A stretch of 64,000 nucleotides of DNA from DAOMFB01 sp963801475 (GTDB lineage Bacteria > Acidobacteriota > Thermoanaerobaculia > UBA5066): assembly GCA_963801475.1 (NCBI GenBank), contig CAWDEX010000001.1, forward strand, positions 2,790,001-2,854,000, given 5' to 3'. The notes under the pieces were generated by a model that worked only from the letters and a program-made list of their open reading frames with translations, was not told the origin of the DNA and did not search any database. Within the stretch, counting starts at the first letter, position 1, and the number at the start of each line of letters is the position of its first letter. The translations under genes and the position numbers were made by a program. Below are positions 32,899 through 43,653 of this stretch, one piece after another.

Positions 32899-35655
32899 GT
32901 GGTGTTTAGTCGCACGCGGCTGGTCGATCGTCTCCTGACCGGCATACTCGCGCTGCTGTTCCTCTTGAGCCTCGCCCCGATTTCCGTCTCTCTCGTGAGG
33001 AAGATCTCGCGGGTCGGACGCGCGGACGTCCTTGTCTCCCGGGAGACCGAGGGTCTGCTCGTGCGTTTCATGGGCCGCTCCGCAGCCCCCACCGGGCTCA
33101 GAACCGGCGATCTCATCCTCGTCGTGGACGGCCGAGAGGCCCTGGCGGCGGGCGACCCGTCGCTCTGGCTGGCCCGCGGCCCCTCGGACCTCGCCATTCT
33201 CCGAGGCGGCGAGCTTCGATCGCTCCGGACCGTGCCCGTCCCGGCCCCGTGGGACGTTCGGTATCTGATTCTGCTCGCGGCCGGCGTCGTGTTCCTCGCC
33301 ACGGGCGCGAGCGCGCTTCTGACCTCAGGAAGGTCCCCGGGCGCCGGCGCGTCTCGTCTTTACGCCGCGCTCGCCCTCTCCGTCGGGCTCGTCCTCGGAT
33401 TGACGCCGAGCCCCCCCGTCGACGCCCTGTTCCAGTTCACGGTCCTCCTCGAGGACGTGGCGCGGGCGCTCTTCCCCGGCCTTCTTCTTCTTCTCGTCCT
33501 CACGTTCCCGCGGCGCGGCTCCGCCCTGCTGCGCCTCGCAGCTCTTCTCCCGGCGGCCGCCCTGCTCGTCGCCACCGGCTCCGTCTACTTCGGGGGCGCC
33601 CCCGGCCGTGACGCCGGGGCAGCCGTCGCGGCGCTCGACCGCCTTCAGGTCGTCTGGATCGCCGCCGCCGTCTCTCTGGCGATCGTCCGGCTGGTCCGGC
33701 TCTGGCTCCGGCCCGGCGACCTCCTGGCCGAAAAGCAGGTCCGGTACCTGCTGCTGGGCGCCGCCGTGGGCCTTCTGCCCGTCGTCGCCCTGAATCTCGT
33801 TCCCGGGCTCTTCGGCCTTTCGATCCCCGTCCTCTCCGCGCTCTCCATCATCCCGCTGGTTCTCGTCCCGTTCGCGTTTCTCGCCGCTCTCACGCGCTTC
33901 CGTCTCTGGGACGCCGAAGTCTTCGGCCGCGAGAGCGCCGCGCTCGTCGGGGCGGGCCTCGCGGGGGCGGCCCTCTTCGCCGGCGCTCAGGTCCTCTTGT
34001 CGCGCTTGAGCGTCCCGAACGTGCCTTACGCCCGCGGGACGCTCGAGGTCGCCGCGGGCCTCGTCCTCGCCATGAGCTTCGTGCCCGTGCGCCGCGGCCT
34101 CTCGGCGGCGTTCGCCCGCCTTCAGTACGGCGAGGCCTGGAGCGCCCGCGGGGAGCTCCTCGCCCTCGTGCGCGAACTGGCTGCACCGCGGATCGCTTCC
34201 GAGATCGCCGAGATCCTCGTCTCGCGAACCATGCGGGGCCTCGGCGTGGCCCCGGCGGCGCTCCTCCCGGTGCTCGCGGACGGCCGGCTCCCGGCCGCCG
34301 CCGTCGACGGCGGCCCGCCGCTGTCGCTCTCCGGGCTCCCCGGCGAGGCGAGCCGCCGGACGACCCGCCTCTCCCGCCGGAGCTTCGAGGAGGCGCCGAC
34401 CGAAACGGTCGGGCGTCTCCGTGCCGCGGGCTTCCGGACGCTCTCGCCGCTCGCCGCGTCGGGCCGGCTTCTGGCGTTCTTCGCGTTCGGAGACCGTCAC
34501 GGCCGCGTGCCGCCGTCGCAGGAGGATCTCGAGCTCCTCGAGACGGTCCTCGCGCCGGCCGCTCTGGCTCTGGACCACGCCCGCCTCTACGACGAGGTCC
34601 GCACCCAGGCCGAGAGCTACCGGACCCTGAAGGAGTTCCACGAGGACGTCGTGGCAGGCTCGGCCGCGGCGATCGCGGCCACCGACGCCGAAGGCCGGCT
34701 GACGTCGGTCAACCCCGCCTTCGCCGCCCTGGCGGGACGCGCCGCGGCGGAGATCACCGGGCGACGCGACGTGGAGATCCTCCCCGCCGCGCTTCTCGGC
34801 GACGATCCACCTCGCCGCCTCGAGGCCGATCTCGGAGGAGGCCCTCGCGTCCTCGACTCGGCCGTCTCGCGCTTCCCGGGGGCGCCCGCCGGATCACGGT
34901 CCCGCGTCTACGTCCTTCACGACGCCACCGAGACGGCCAGACTCGAGCGGGTCCTGGCCGAGCGCGAACGACTCGCCGCCCTCGGCTCGCTCTCGGCCGG
35001 CGTGGCGCACGAGGTCAATACGCCCCTGACCGGCATGGCCGGGTTCGCGCGCGTCGTGCTCGACGAAACGGGCGCGGACGACCCACGCCGGCCGCTCCTC
35101 GAGAAGATCGAGCGGCAGGCTTTCCGGGCCTCGCGTCTCGTCGGCAGCCTCCTCGACCTCGCCCGGGGAAAGCCGCGCGAGCGCGTGCCCGTCGACCCGT
35201 GCGCCCTCGCCCGGGAAGCGGGCCGGGCCTTCGAGGAGGAGATCGGGGGCCGCGGTGTCCGTCTGTCGCTGGTCGTCCCGCCGGGGGTTCCGGTCGTGAT
35301 GGGCCACGCGGACGCGCTCGTGCAGGTCCTTGTCAATCTGCTGAAGAACGGCGCGGAGGCCGCTCTCTCCATCCCCCGCGGCGCGGCAACGGGCCCCCCC
35401 GAAGTCCGCCTTTCCGTCACCGCGGAAGGGGAGACCGTCTTCTTCGTCGTCGAGGACAACGGGCCCGGACTTCCGCCCGGAGCGGCCGGGCAGCTCTTCG
35501 AGCCCTTCTATTCCACCAAGACGTCGCAGGGCGGAACCGGGCTGGGGCTCACGATCGCGAGGGATATCATCCGGGCGCACGGCGGATCGCTCGAGGTTGC
35601 GCAGCGCCCGGACGGGGGCGCCCGCTTCACGGCCGCGCTTCCGCCGGCACCCTGA
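32899..35655 (+). CDS. Polytopic sensor histidine kinase with PDZ-like, GAF-like and PAS domains (NtrB-like)
   Basis: 918 residues from the GTG at 32899 (next codon also GTG); a TTG at 32884 is in frame but is part of the sigma-54 -12 element. Order: one helix (about 10-30), a PDZ-like module (GLRTGDLILVVDGREA) about 35-110, some eight more helices to about 390, a GAF-like region, PAS (about 590-690; ITGRRDVEI), HisKA with the phospho-acceptor His near 704 in AGVAHEVNTPL, and HATPase_c with NLLKNGAEA, DNGPGLP and GTGLGLTIA. It should phosphorylate the NtrC-type regulator encoded four bases downstream. The PDZ module in an exported loop suggests sensing of an envelope protein or peptide. Confidence 0.9.
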   Translation: MVFSRTRLVDRLLTGILALLFLLSLAPISVSLVRKISRVGRADVLVSRETEGLLVRFMGRSAAPTGLRTGDLILVVDGREALAAGDPSLWLARGPSDLAILRGGELRSLRTVPVPAPWDVRYLILLAAGVVFLATGASALLTSGRSPGAGASRLYAALALSVGLVLGLTPSPPVDALFQFTVLLEDVARALFPGLLLLLVLTFPRRGSALLRLAALLPAAALLVATGSVYFGGAPGRDAGAAVAALDRLQVVWIAAAVSLAIVRLVRLWLRPGDLLAEKQVRYLLLGAAVGLLPVVALNLVPGLFGLSIPVLSALSIIPLVLVPFAFLAALTRFRLWDAEVFGRESAALVGAGLAGAALFAGAQVLLSRLSVPNVPYARGTLEVAAGLVLAMSFVPVRRGLSAAFARLQYGEAWSARGELLALVRELAAPRIASEIAEILVSRTMRGLGVAPAALLPVLADGRLPAAAVDGGPPLSLSGLPGEASRRTTRLSRRSFEEAPTETVGRLRAAGFRTLSPLAASGRLLAFFAFGDRHGRVPPSQEDLELLETVLAPAALALDHARLYDEVRTQAESYRTLKEFHEDVVAGSAAAIAATDAEGRLTSVNPAFAALAGRAAAEITGRRDVEILPAALLGDDPPRRLEADLGGGPRVLDSAVSRFPGAPAGSRSRVYVLHDATETARLERVLAERERLAALGSLSAGVAHEVNTPLTGMAGFARVVLDETGADDPRRPLLEKIERQAFRASRLVGSLLDLARGKPRERVPVDPCALAREAGRAFEEEIGGRGVRLSLVVPPGVPVVMGHADALVQVLVNLLKNGAEAALSIPRGAATGPPEVRLSVTAEGETVFFVVEDNGPGLPPGAAGQLFEPFYSTKTSQGGTGLGLTIARDIIRAHGGSLEVAQRPDGGARFTAALPPAP

Positions 35656-35659
35656 CGCG

Positions 35660-37053
<1,394 letters not shown>

Positions 37054-37057
<4 letters not shown>

Positions 37058-38715
37058 CCGTCGCGCCGGAGGAGGACGAACGTCCGGTCGTCGCCGTACG
37101 GCACGCCCTTGACGAACGCGGCGAGCGCCGCGAGGACGTCCACTTCGATCTGGTTCACGGGCTTGGCGCGGGAGGACGTCACGACCTCGAGGAGCCGCTC
37201 CGTCCCGAACTCCACGTCCTCCGGGTTTGCCGCCTCGGTGATCCCGTCCGTGTAGAGGACGAGGAGGTCGCCCGCTGCGAGGGTCAGCGAGCCGGAGCCG
37301 TACGCTTTCCCCGGGAAGAGGCCGAGAGGCGGGCCGTGCGCCTTCAGGAGCTCGCTCGTTCCGTCGGACCGGACGAACAGCCCGGCGTTGTGCCCGGCGT
37401 TGGTCCAGACGGCGGCGCCGCTCGCCGGGTTGTAGAGGACCGTGATCATCGTGATGAACTTCTCGGGGCTCGTCCGGCGGAAGACGAGGTCGTTCAGCCG
37501 GGAGCAGAGGCGGTCCGGCGGAAAATTCTCGCCCGCCCAGGCCTGGTAGGCGGCCTGCACCGAAGCCGCCAGGATCGAAGCGCCCATTCCCTTTCCGCAG
37601 ACGTCCGCCACCACGACGTCGACGGTCCCGTCGGGACGCTCGTAGAAGTCGTAGTAGTCGCCGGAGACGCGGCGCGACGGGACCGTCCGACCGAGAATCG
37701 AGGTGCCCGGCAGCTCCGGGTCGCGCTCGGGAAGGAGCCGGCGCTGGATGTCCCACGCGACCGACATCTCGCGCTCGAAGCGCTCCTTCGCGACGGCGCT
37801 CTCCCTGAGGCGCAGGTTCTGGATCTTCACGGCCGCCGTGTTCGCCAGCGACGTGAGAAGCCGGAGGTCCTCCTCGGTGAAGCTCTTTCTCCCCAGACGC
37901 ACCTCGAGATAGACGAGCCCGATGACCTGGTCGTCCACGAAGAGGGGCGCGGCCATGCACGAGGTGACGCCCTGGATCCGGATGGACTCCGCGGCGGCGA
38001 GCTGGCCGTCCGTGGCCGTGTCGATGACGAGGACGCCGTTCTTCCGGTCGACGACGGTCTGGACCAGCGTCTTCGAGAGGCGGATGTCCGACGGATCCAC
38101 GCCCTCGGCGAACTTCACCTGCTCGGGCTTCAGTTCGCCCGTTTCGTCGGCCAGCATGAGGAGCCCGCGGTCCGGCTGGAGGTACGTGAACACCTTGTCG
38201 AGCACCAGCTCGAGGAGCCGCGGCAACGGGATGTCCGACAGGAGCTCCACCGAGACCTCGTTGAGGATCCGGAGCGAAGCGTTCAGCCGCGCCAGCTCCT
38301 CCGCCCCGAGGCGGGAGCCGCTCTCCTCGCGGTGTGGCCGGACCAGGTCCTTCGACGACTGGAGGAACGTCGTCCGGCGGAGACTGTCGTCCTCCTTGGC
38401 GTCGATGACGACCCGGGTCGTCGACTCCTCGATGACGTCGATGACCGTCTCCCCGAGCTGGATCCGGTCGCCGGGCTTGAGCGTCAGCGGGTCGGCGATC
38501 CGGATGTTGTTGACCATCGTCCCGTTCCGAGAGCCGAGGTCGACGACGCGCAGGAACCCCCCTTCGGCCTGCTCCAGGCGCGCGTGGACGCGGGAGAGCG
38601 TGCGGTCCGAAAGCGGGATGTCGTTCGTCGAGGAGCGGCCGAGGGTCACGGCCGGTCGCTCCAGACGGATCCGCCGCGCCGGCTCGCCGGGGACCCGGAC
38701 GTTCAGGAGAAGCAC
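37054..38715 (-). CDS. FHA-GAF-PP2C (SpoIIE-type) serine/threonine phosphatase
   Basis: 553 residues from the GTG at 38715; a longer frame to 38796 is possible, and neither start has a clear ribosome site. FHA domain about 15-90 (VTLGRSSTNDIPLSDRTLSRVHARL, GSRNGTMVN) binds phosphothreonine. GAF domain about 135-290. PP2C_SIG domain about 320-550 with GDYYDFY, VVADVCGKGMGAS and LYTDGITEA, supplying the Asp ligands for Mn/Mg. Such RsbU-like enzymes dephosphorylate anti-sigma-factor antagonists. No sigma-factor partner-switching gene is nearby. The FHA domain links it to a Ser/Thr kinase elsewhere. Confidence 0.9.
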
Positions 38716-38822
38716 GGAGGCGAGTCTAGCAACGAAAGGCGCCGGGAGGGCCCGGCCGCGTCCCGTGGTATCCTCCCCGGTTCCGCGACGGCTCACAGAA
38801 GCGGCCTGTCGCCGAGGAACCC

Positions 38823-39050
38823 ATGAAGCCCAAGATCCATCCCGACTACCACGAGGTCACGGCCCACTGTGCCTGCGGGAACACCTGGAAGACCCGCAGC
38901 ACGAAGTCCGAGCTCCGCCTCGAGATCTGCTCCCAGTGCCACCCGTTCTTCACGGGCAAGGCGAAGCTCGTCGACACGGCCGGCCGCGTCGAGCGCTTCC
39001 AGAAGCGCTACGCCAAGTCGGCCAAGGGCGCGCCCCCGGCCTCGGCGTAG
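38823..39050 (+). CDS. rpmE: 50S ribosomal protein L31, zinc-binding type
   Basis: 75 residues, start behind a GAGG site. It begins MKPKIHPDYHEV and carries the four zinc ligands Cys16, Cys18, Cys37 and Cys40 followed by HPFFTGK, the hallmark of C+ L31. It is a large-subunit protein at the intersubunit bridge. prfA follows 61 bases downstream, a common bacterial order. Confidence 0.97.
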   Translation: MKPKIHPDYHEVTAHCACGNTWKTRSTKSELRLEICSQCHPFFTGKAKLVDTAGRVERFQKRYAKSAKGAPPASA

Positions 39051-39111
39051 GGCCCGGACCGACACGCACCCCCCGCCCCTCGCGCCTCCGGCCCCGGGGG
39101 CGCCCGCGACG

Positions 39112-40194
39112 ATGATCGACAAGCTCGCCGAGATCGAACGCAAATACCTCGAGCTGAAGGCTCGCTCGGAGTCGCCCGAGGTCGCGTCCGACCACATCGA
39201 GTACACGAGAACCGTCCGGGCCATGAAGGAGATCGCTCCGATCGTCGAGAAGGTGCGCGAGCGGCGCCGGCTCGAAAAGGAGATCGACGGGACCCGCGAC
39301 CTGCTCGACACGCTTCCGGCCACGGACGAGCTCCGGCCGGTCGCGCAAGAGGAGTTCGAGGCCCTGCGCGGAAGGCTTCCGGCCGTGGAGGAGGAGCTGA
39401 AGCTCCTCCTCCTGCCGAAGGACCCGAACGACTCCCGAAACGTCGTCCTCGAGATTCGCGCCGGGACCGGAGGCGACGAGGCGTCGCTCTTCGCGGGCGA
39501 GCTCTTCCGCATGTACGTCCGCTACGCGGAAGGCCGCGGCTGGAAGGTCGAGGTGATCGACCGAAGCGACGCGGGAGGCGTCGGCGGAATCAAGGAAATC
39601 CAGGCCATTATCGAGGGCGAGAGCGCCTTTTCGCGCCTCAAGTTCGAGGGGGGCGTCCACCGCGTCCAGCGCGTCCCGGCCACGGAGACGCAGGGACGGA
39701 TCCACACGTCGGCCGCCACGGTGGCCGTCCTGCCGGAGGCCGAAGACGTCGACGTGACCCTGAACGACAAGGAGATCCGCGTCGATCTCTTCTGCGCCTC
39801 CGGCCCCGGCGGCCAGGGCGTCAACACGACCTACTCCGCCGTCCGACTGACCCACCTGCCGACGGGAACCGTCGTCCAGTGCCAGGACGAGCGGTCGCAG
39901 ATCAAGAACAAGGCGAAGGCAATGCGGGTCCTGAAGTCACGCCTCTACGAGGTCGAGCGCGAGCGCCGCGACGCCGCGTACGCCGCCAACCGGAAGAAGA
40001 TGGTCGGCTCGGGCGACCGGTCGGAGAAGATCCGGACCTACAACTTCCCGCAGTCCCGCGTCACGGATCACCGGATCGGCTTCACGTCGCACCGGCTCGC
40101 GGACATCCTCGACGGTCGTCTCGACGAGCTGATCGACCCGCTCGTAGCGCACTTCCAGGCGGAGAGGCTCAAAGCCGAGCTGACCAGGGCCTGA
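39112..40194 (+). CDS. prfA: Peptide chain release factor 1
   Basis: 360 residues, ATG at 39112. The GGQ motif at 233-235 (GPGGQGVNTT) catalyses peptidyl-tRNA hydrolysis. The PAT tripeptide at 189-191 (RVQRVPATE) is the RF1 anticodon-like element for UAA/UAG, so this is RF1 rather than RF2. Its glutamine would be methylated by PrmC, encoded here at 50063-50956 away from prfA, although the two are often adjacent. Confidence 0.97.
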   Translation: MIDKLAEIERKYLELKARSESPEVASDHIEYTRTVRAMKEIAPIVEKVRERRRLEKEIDGTRDLLDTLPATDELRPVAQEEFEALRGRLPAVEEELKLLLLPKDPNDSRNVVLEIRAGTGGDEASLFAGELFRMYVRYAEGRGWKVEVIDRSDAGGVGGIKEIQAIIEGESAFSRLKFEGGVHRVQRVPATETQGRIHTSAATVAVLPEAEDVDVTLNDKEIRVDLFCASGPGGQGVNTTYSAVRLTHLPTGTVVQCQDERSQIKNKAKAMRVLKSRLYEVERERRDAAYAANRKKMVGSGDRSEKIRTYNFPQSRVTDHRIGFTSHRLADILDGRLDELIDPLVAHFQAERLKAELTRA

Positions 40195-40221
40195 GGCCGG
40201 GAAACCTGGCCCTGGTTCCGC

Positions 40222-40240
40222 ATCGACGCTTCGCGTCGAT
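40222..40240. terminator. Hairpin between prfA and the convergent small gene
   Basis: ATCGACGC and GCGTCGAT flank a 3-base loop. The 8-bp stem lies 27 bases after the prfA stop and 9 bases after the stop of the minus-strand gene, so it could serve both; there is no U-tract on either side. Confidence 0.5.
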
Positions 40241-40249
40241 CCCTCCGGG

Positions 40250-40540
40250 CTACTTCTTCTTGGCCGGCTGGGCCTCGGCCTTCCCCTCGACGTCCACCGC
40301 GTACATCTTGTAGTGGACGGTGACCTTCGCGCCGACCTTCAGATCGCCCGTCACCTTCGTCGCAGCGTCCTTCGTGATGTGGAAGCGCTCCTTCCCCTTC
40401 ATCACGGTGATCGTGCTGTCGTCGACCTTCTCGACGGTGCCGGTGACCTGGAAGGCGTCGGACTTCAGGTCGACCGCGAGCGCGGGGGCCGAGAAAAGGG
40501 CCAGGACGGCGACGGCGAGAACGACACGGAGTGCTTTCAT
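40250..40540 (-). CDS. Small exported protein, OB-fold/DUF5666-like
   Basis: 96 residues with a strong AAGGAGG site. The signal peptide is LRVVLAVAVLALFSAPALA. The mature 74 residues read as a small beta-barrel (VTGTVEKVDDSTITVMKGKERFHIT, VGAKVTVHYKMY), a pattern of short periplasmic proteins resembling DUF5666 or OB-folds. It ends in a Lys-rich tail. Function unknown; it appears monocistronic. Confidence 0.8.
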   Translation of the reverse strand: MKALRVVLAVAVLALFSAPALAVDLKSDAFQVTGTVEKVDDSTITVMKGKERFHITKDAATKVTGDLKVGAKVTVHYKMYAVDVEGKAEAQPAKKK

Positions 40541-40587
40541 TGGACTTCCTCCTTCATGGCATCCCCCGGCGACTCTAGCAGAGGCGG

Positions 40588-41361
40588 TCAGCCCCGCGTG
40601 AGCAGATAGACCGGTCCCGACTCGCGGACGGCCACGCCGTCCACCTCGTAGCCCTTGGCGAAGAGCGCACGGGCCGCGGCGGCGAACCTCTTTCTCTCCC
40701 GAAGCGTCCCTTCGTGGTCGGTCCGGTAGATGCCGGGCGCGCCCGCCGGAAACGGGAGCGCCACACGCGGAGCCCCGGGGACGTTCCCGGGTCGCGCCAC
40801 GGGAACCCCGTCGCCTTCTCCGGAGGGCGAGACCTCGCCGCGGACCGCCGCGGCAACGGCCGGGTCGTCGAGGCGCCACGTCACCTCGAAACGGTCCGTC
40901 GGGAGGTTGCCGTAGATGCCGCCCATGAAGCCGTAGAAGTTGGGGAGGAGCCCGCGGACGACCGCCCGGAGCCGGCCGATGTTCAGCCTCGCGTTCTTCA
41001 GGAGGAACGGGTCGTAGGTCCACGTCACGATCCGTATTCCGTGGCGAAGGCACCAGTCCCGCTGGAACAGCTTCAGCTGCGTCGAAAGGCCCCGCCCCTG
41101 CGCCCCGGGCCGCACGGCGAGAAGGTGGGAGTGGTGAGCGGGCTCGCCGAGGTTCGTCCGCGGGAGGCCGTGGACGAATCCGAGCATCCGGCCCCTCTCG
41201 AAGGCGCCGGCCGTCATCCCGCCGGCGTGCGTTCCCGCGATGAGGTCCGTCCACGGCGACAGGACCCGGTCGTCGAACTTCCAGGCCTCCTTCGACACGT
41301 CGAAGGTCTCGTGGAACTCGTCGGTCGATCGGAGCTCCCGGATCACGACGCGGCCGCTCAT
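40588..41361 (-). CDS. GNAT acyltransferase, probable amino-acid N-succinyltransferase (COG3375-like)
   Basis: 257 residues, ATG at 41361 overlapping the M20 gene stop (ATGA). The GNAT core has SHLLAVRPGAQGRGLSTQLKLFQRDWCLRHGI, including the Q/RxxGxG/A-like acyl-CoA loop, followed by the family segment WTYDPFLLKNARLNIGRL. Proteins of this group are encoded next to enolase-superfamily N-succinylamino-acid racemases and can succinylate D-amino acids using succinyl-CoA. It is the third gene of the coupled set with the racemase and hydrolase. The succinyl specificity is inferred from that context. Confidence 0.82.
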   Translation of the reverse strand: MSGRVVIRELRSTDEFHETFDVSKEAWKFDDRVLSPWTDLIAGTHAGGMTAGAFERGRMLGFVHGLPRTNLGEPAHHSHLLAVRPGAQGRGLSTQLKLFQRDWCLRHGIRIVTWTYDPFLLKNARLNIGRLRAVVRGLLPNFYGFMGGIYGNLPTDRFEVTWRLDDPAVAAAVRGEVSPSGEGDGVPVARPGNVPGAPRVALPFPAGAPGIYRTDHEGTLRERKRFAAAARALFAKGYEVDGVAVRESGPVYLLTRG

Positions 41362-42503
41362 ACGGGCACCTCCTCGAGGAGCGCCGCGAGGAGCGCGCAG
41401 CGCCGCGGCAGGTCGTCGACGAGGAGGTGCTCGGTGCGCGCGTGCGCGCCGCCGCCCGACGGGCCGAGACCGTCCAGCGTCGGAACGCCGGCGCCGGCCG
41501 TCAGGTTGCCGTCGGAGGCGCCCCCGACGCGGGCGGACAAAAGCGGGAAACCGAGCCGCGCGGCGATCGCGGAGGCGAGGCCGAACATCTCCATCGAGAT
41601 CCGGGTCGCCTCCATCGGCGGCCTGTTGAGCCCCCCCTCCACCTCGATAGACACCCGGGCGTCGAAGCTCCGGTAGGACCCGAGAGCCGACGCGACCCGC
41701 TCCCCTTCGGCCCCGGACCAGACGCGGAAGTCGATCGTCAGCTCGGCGGACTCCGGCACGACGTTCGCTCTCGATCCCGCCTTCGCGAGGGTCGGGACGA
41801 CGGAGGTGCCGAGGGCGCGGTCCGCCAGCGCCTCCGCGAAGAGGACGAAGCGCGCGAGCTCCCCGAGGGCCGAGGCCCCCTTCTCCGGCTCGAGGCCTGC
41901 GTGGGACGCCACCCCCCGGAACCGGACCGTCGTCTGGCCGATCCCTTTCCGCGCGACCTTCGCCGCGCCGCCGTCGCCGGCCGGCTCGAGGACGAGGACC
42001 CGCGCGTGCCGCTTCGCCTCGGCCACGAGCAGCTCGCGCGAGGCGGTGGTCCCGACCTCCTCGTCGGGCGTCAGGAAGAGCGACACCGGCCCGGCGGGAC
42101 GGACCTCTCCCCGGCCGACGGCTTCGAGCACCGCGAGCACGACCGCGAGCCCCCCCTTCATGTCGAAGACGCCCGGGCCCGTCGCCACGCCGCCCTCGAC
42201 CCGGAACGGGCGCTCCGCAAGCGTCCCGGCGGGCCAGACGGTATCGAGATGCCCGAGGAGGAGCGTTCCGCCGGCCGTTTCCGCTCGGGTGAGAAGCGCG
42301 TCGCCGCGCCCCTCGCACGGGACGCGCTCGGCCGGGATTCCGGCGGTGACGAGGCGCCCGGAGATCCACCGCGACAGCTCCCCGACACGGGCCGGATCGT
42401 CGGAGGGGCTCTCGCGGGACACGAGCTGTTCCAGCAAGGCCACGAGGTCCGTCCGGCGCCCCTCGAAGAGAGCGGACAGCTCGGCCACGCGGTCTGCGCT
42501 CAC
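41358..42503 (-). CDS. M20-family metallohydrolase, probable N-succinyl-L-amino-acid desuccinylase
   Basis: 381 residues, GTG at 42503 overlapping the racemase stop. The di-zinc site is complete: His85 and Asp87 (GHLDTVW), Asp114 (FDMKGG), catalytic Glu148 with ligand Glu149 (PDEEVG), Glu173 and His359 (RTEHL). The dimerisation lid domain lies between about 185 and 290. M20 members hydrolyse N-acyl amino acids or peptides. In this operon the expected substrate is the N-succinyl-L-amino acid made by the racemase. Confidence 0.88.
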   Translation of the reverse strand: MSADRVAELSALFEGRRTDLVALLEQLVSRESPSDDPARVGELSRWISGRLVTAGIPAERVPCEGRGDALLTRAETAGGTLLLGHLDTVWPAGTLAERPFRVEGGVATGPGVFDMKGGLAVVLAVLEAVGRGEVRPAGPVSLFLTPDEEVGTTASRELLVAEAKRHARVLVLEPAGDGGAAKVARKGIGQTTVRFRGVASHAGLEPEKGASALGELARFVLFAEALADRALGTSVVPTLAKAGSRANVVPESAELTIDFRVWSGAEGERVASALGSYRSFDARVSIEVEGGLNRPPMEATRISMEMFGLASAIAARLGFPLLSARVGGASDGNLTAGAGVPTLDGLGPSGGGAHARTEHLLVDDLPRRCALLAALLEEVPV

Positions 42504-43606
42504 GCCCGGAACTCCTTCCGCGCCACGGTCACCTTCTCGAGGACGTCGCGCCTCACCGTGACGCCGATTCCCGGCCCCGCCGGGACGGGCATCAGGCCGG
42601 CCGTCGCCTCGAGCGGCGGCGTCACGATGTCCTCCTCGAAGTAGCGCGACGAGGACGACGTGTCACCGGGCTTCGAGAAGCCGGGGAGGCTCGCGATGGC
42701 CACGTTCTGCGCGCGTCCGACGCCCGCCTCCAGCATGCCGCCGCACCAGAGCGGCACGCCCGCGCGGGAGGCCGCTGCGTGGATCCGGAGGGCTTCGCCG
42801 TGTCCCCCGACGCGTCCGATCTTCACGTTGATGACGCGGCAGGCGCCGAGGGCGATCGCGGTCCGCGCGTCCGCCGCCGACCGGATCGACTCGTCGAGAC
42901 AGATCGGCGTCTTCAGGGTCTTCGCGAGCGCGGCGTGGTCCACGAGGTCCTCGTGGTGGAGGGGCTGCTCGATGTAGTCGAGACCGAAGGGGTCGAGAGC
43001 CCGGATCCGGTCCGCCGTCGCGAGCGTGTAGGCCGCGTTGGCATCCACGGTGAGCGCGATGGACGGAAAGGCCTCCCGGACGGCGCTCACCCGTTCCACG
43101 TCGGTCCCCGGCTCGATCTTGAGCTTGATTCGCCGGTATCCCTGGGCCACGTGCTTCCGGACGTTCTCGACGGTGTCGCCGACCGTCGGCGAGATGCCGA
43201 GCGAGACGCCGACCTCGATCGTGGTCCGCGTTCCGCCGAGGGCCGCGGAGAGCGAGGCCCCCGAAGCCTTCGCGAAGAGGTCCCGGAGGGCCGTTTCGAC
43301 GGCGGCCTTTGCCATCCGGTTTCCCCGGACACGAGTGGCGCGCGTCTCGAACTCCTCCGGCGAGGCGATCTCCGTGCCGACGGCGAGCGGAAGGAGGAAC
43401 TCCGTCAGGACGTGCCCGGCCGTTCCCACCGTCTCCGGCGAATAGAAGGGGCCCGCTTCGGCGACGCACTCCCCGAAGCCCGAAAGGCCCGACGAAAGGA
43501 ACTCGAGCAGGAGGAAGGACTTGGTCGTCGTCTCGCCGAAGGACGTCTTGAAACGGAACTTCAACGGCATCTCGACGTGCCGGAGAATGGCGGCCTCGAC
43601 GCGCAT
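42500..43606 (-). CDS. Enolase-superfamily N-succinylamino-acid racemase / o-succinylbenzoate synthase
   Basis: 368 residues, ATG at 43606. The catalytic residues fall where known NSAR/OSBS enzymes have them: Lys161-x-Lys163 (IKLKIEPG), metal ligands Asp188 (DANAAY), Glu213 (YIEQPL) and Asp238 (CLDESI), and the opposite-face base Lys262 (NVKIGRVGG). The enzyme removes the alpha proton of an N-succinylamino acid and returns it on the other face. No menaquinone gene is present, while a GNAT and an M20 hydrolase are coupled to it, so racemase is preferred over the menaquinone-pathway function. Some members do both. Confidence 0.9.
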   Translation of the reverse strand: MRVEAAILRHVEMPLKFRFKTSFGETTTKSFLLLEFLSSGLSGFGECVAEAGPFYSPETVGTAGHVLTEFLLPLAVGTEIASPEEFETRATRVRGNRMAKAAVETALRDLFAKASGASLSAALGGTRTTIEVGVSLGISPTVGDTVENVRKHVAQGYRRIKLKIEPGTDVERVSAVREAFPSIALTVDANAAYTLATADRIRALDPFGLDYIEQPLHHEDLVDHAALAKTLKTPICLDESIRSAADARTAIALGACRVINVKIGRVGGHGEALRIHAAASRAGVPLWCGGMLEAGVGRAQNVAIASLPGFSKPGDTSSSSRYFEEDIVTPPLEATAGLMPVPAGPGIGVTVRRDVLEKVTVARKEFRA

Positions 43607-43653
43607 GGCGGGATTCTCTCCGATGAGCTTCCGGACCGGCGCGGCGGCGGCGC

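Noticed and set aside
42500..43606. Menaquinone-pathway o-succinylbenzoate synthase as the sole function.
   Set aside because: No men genes are nearby and the operon partners match the N-succinylamino-acid racemase pathway; dual activity remains possible.
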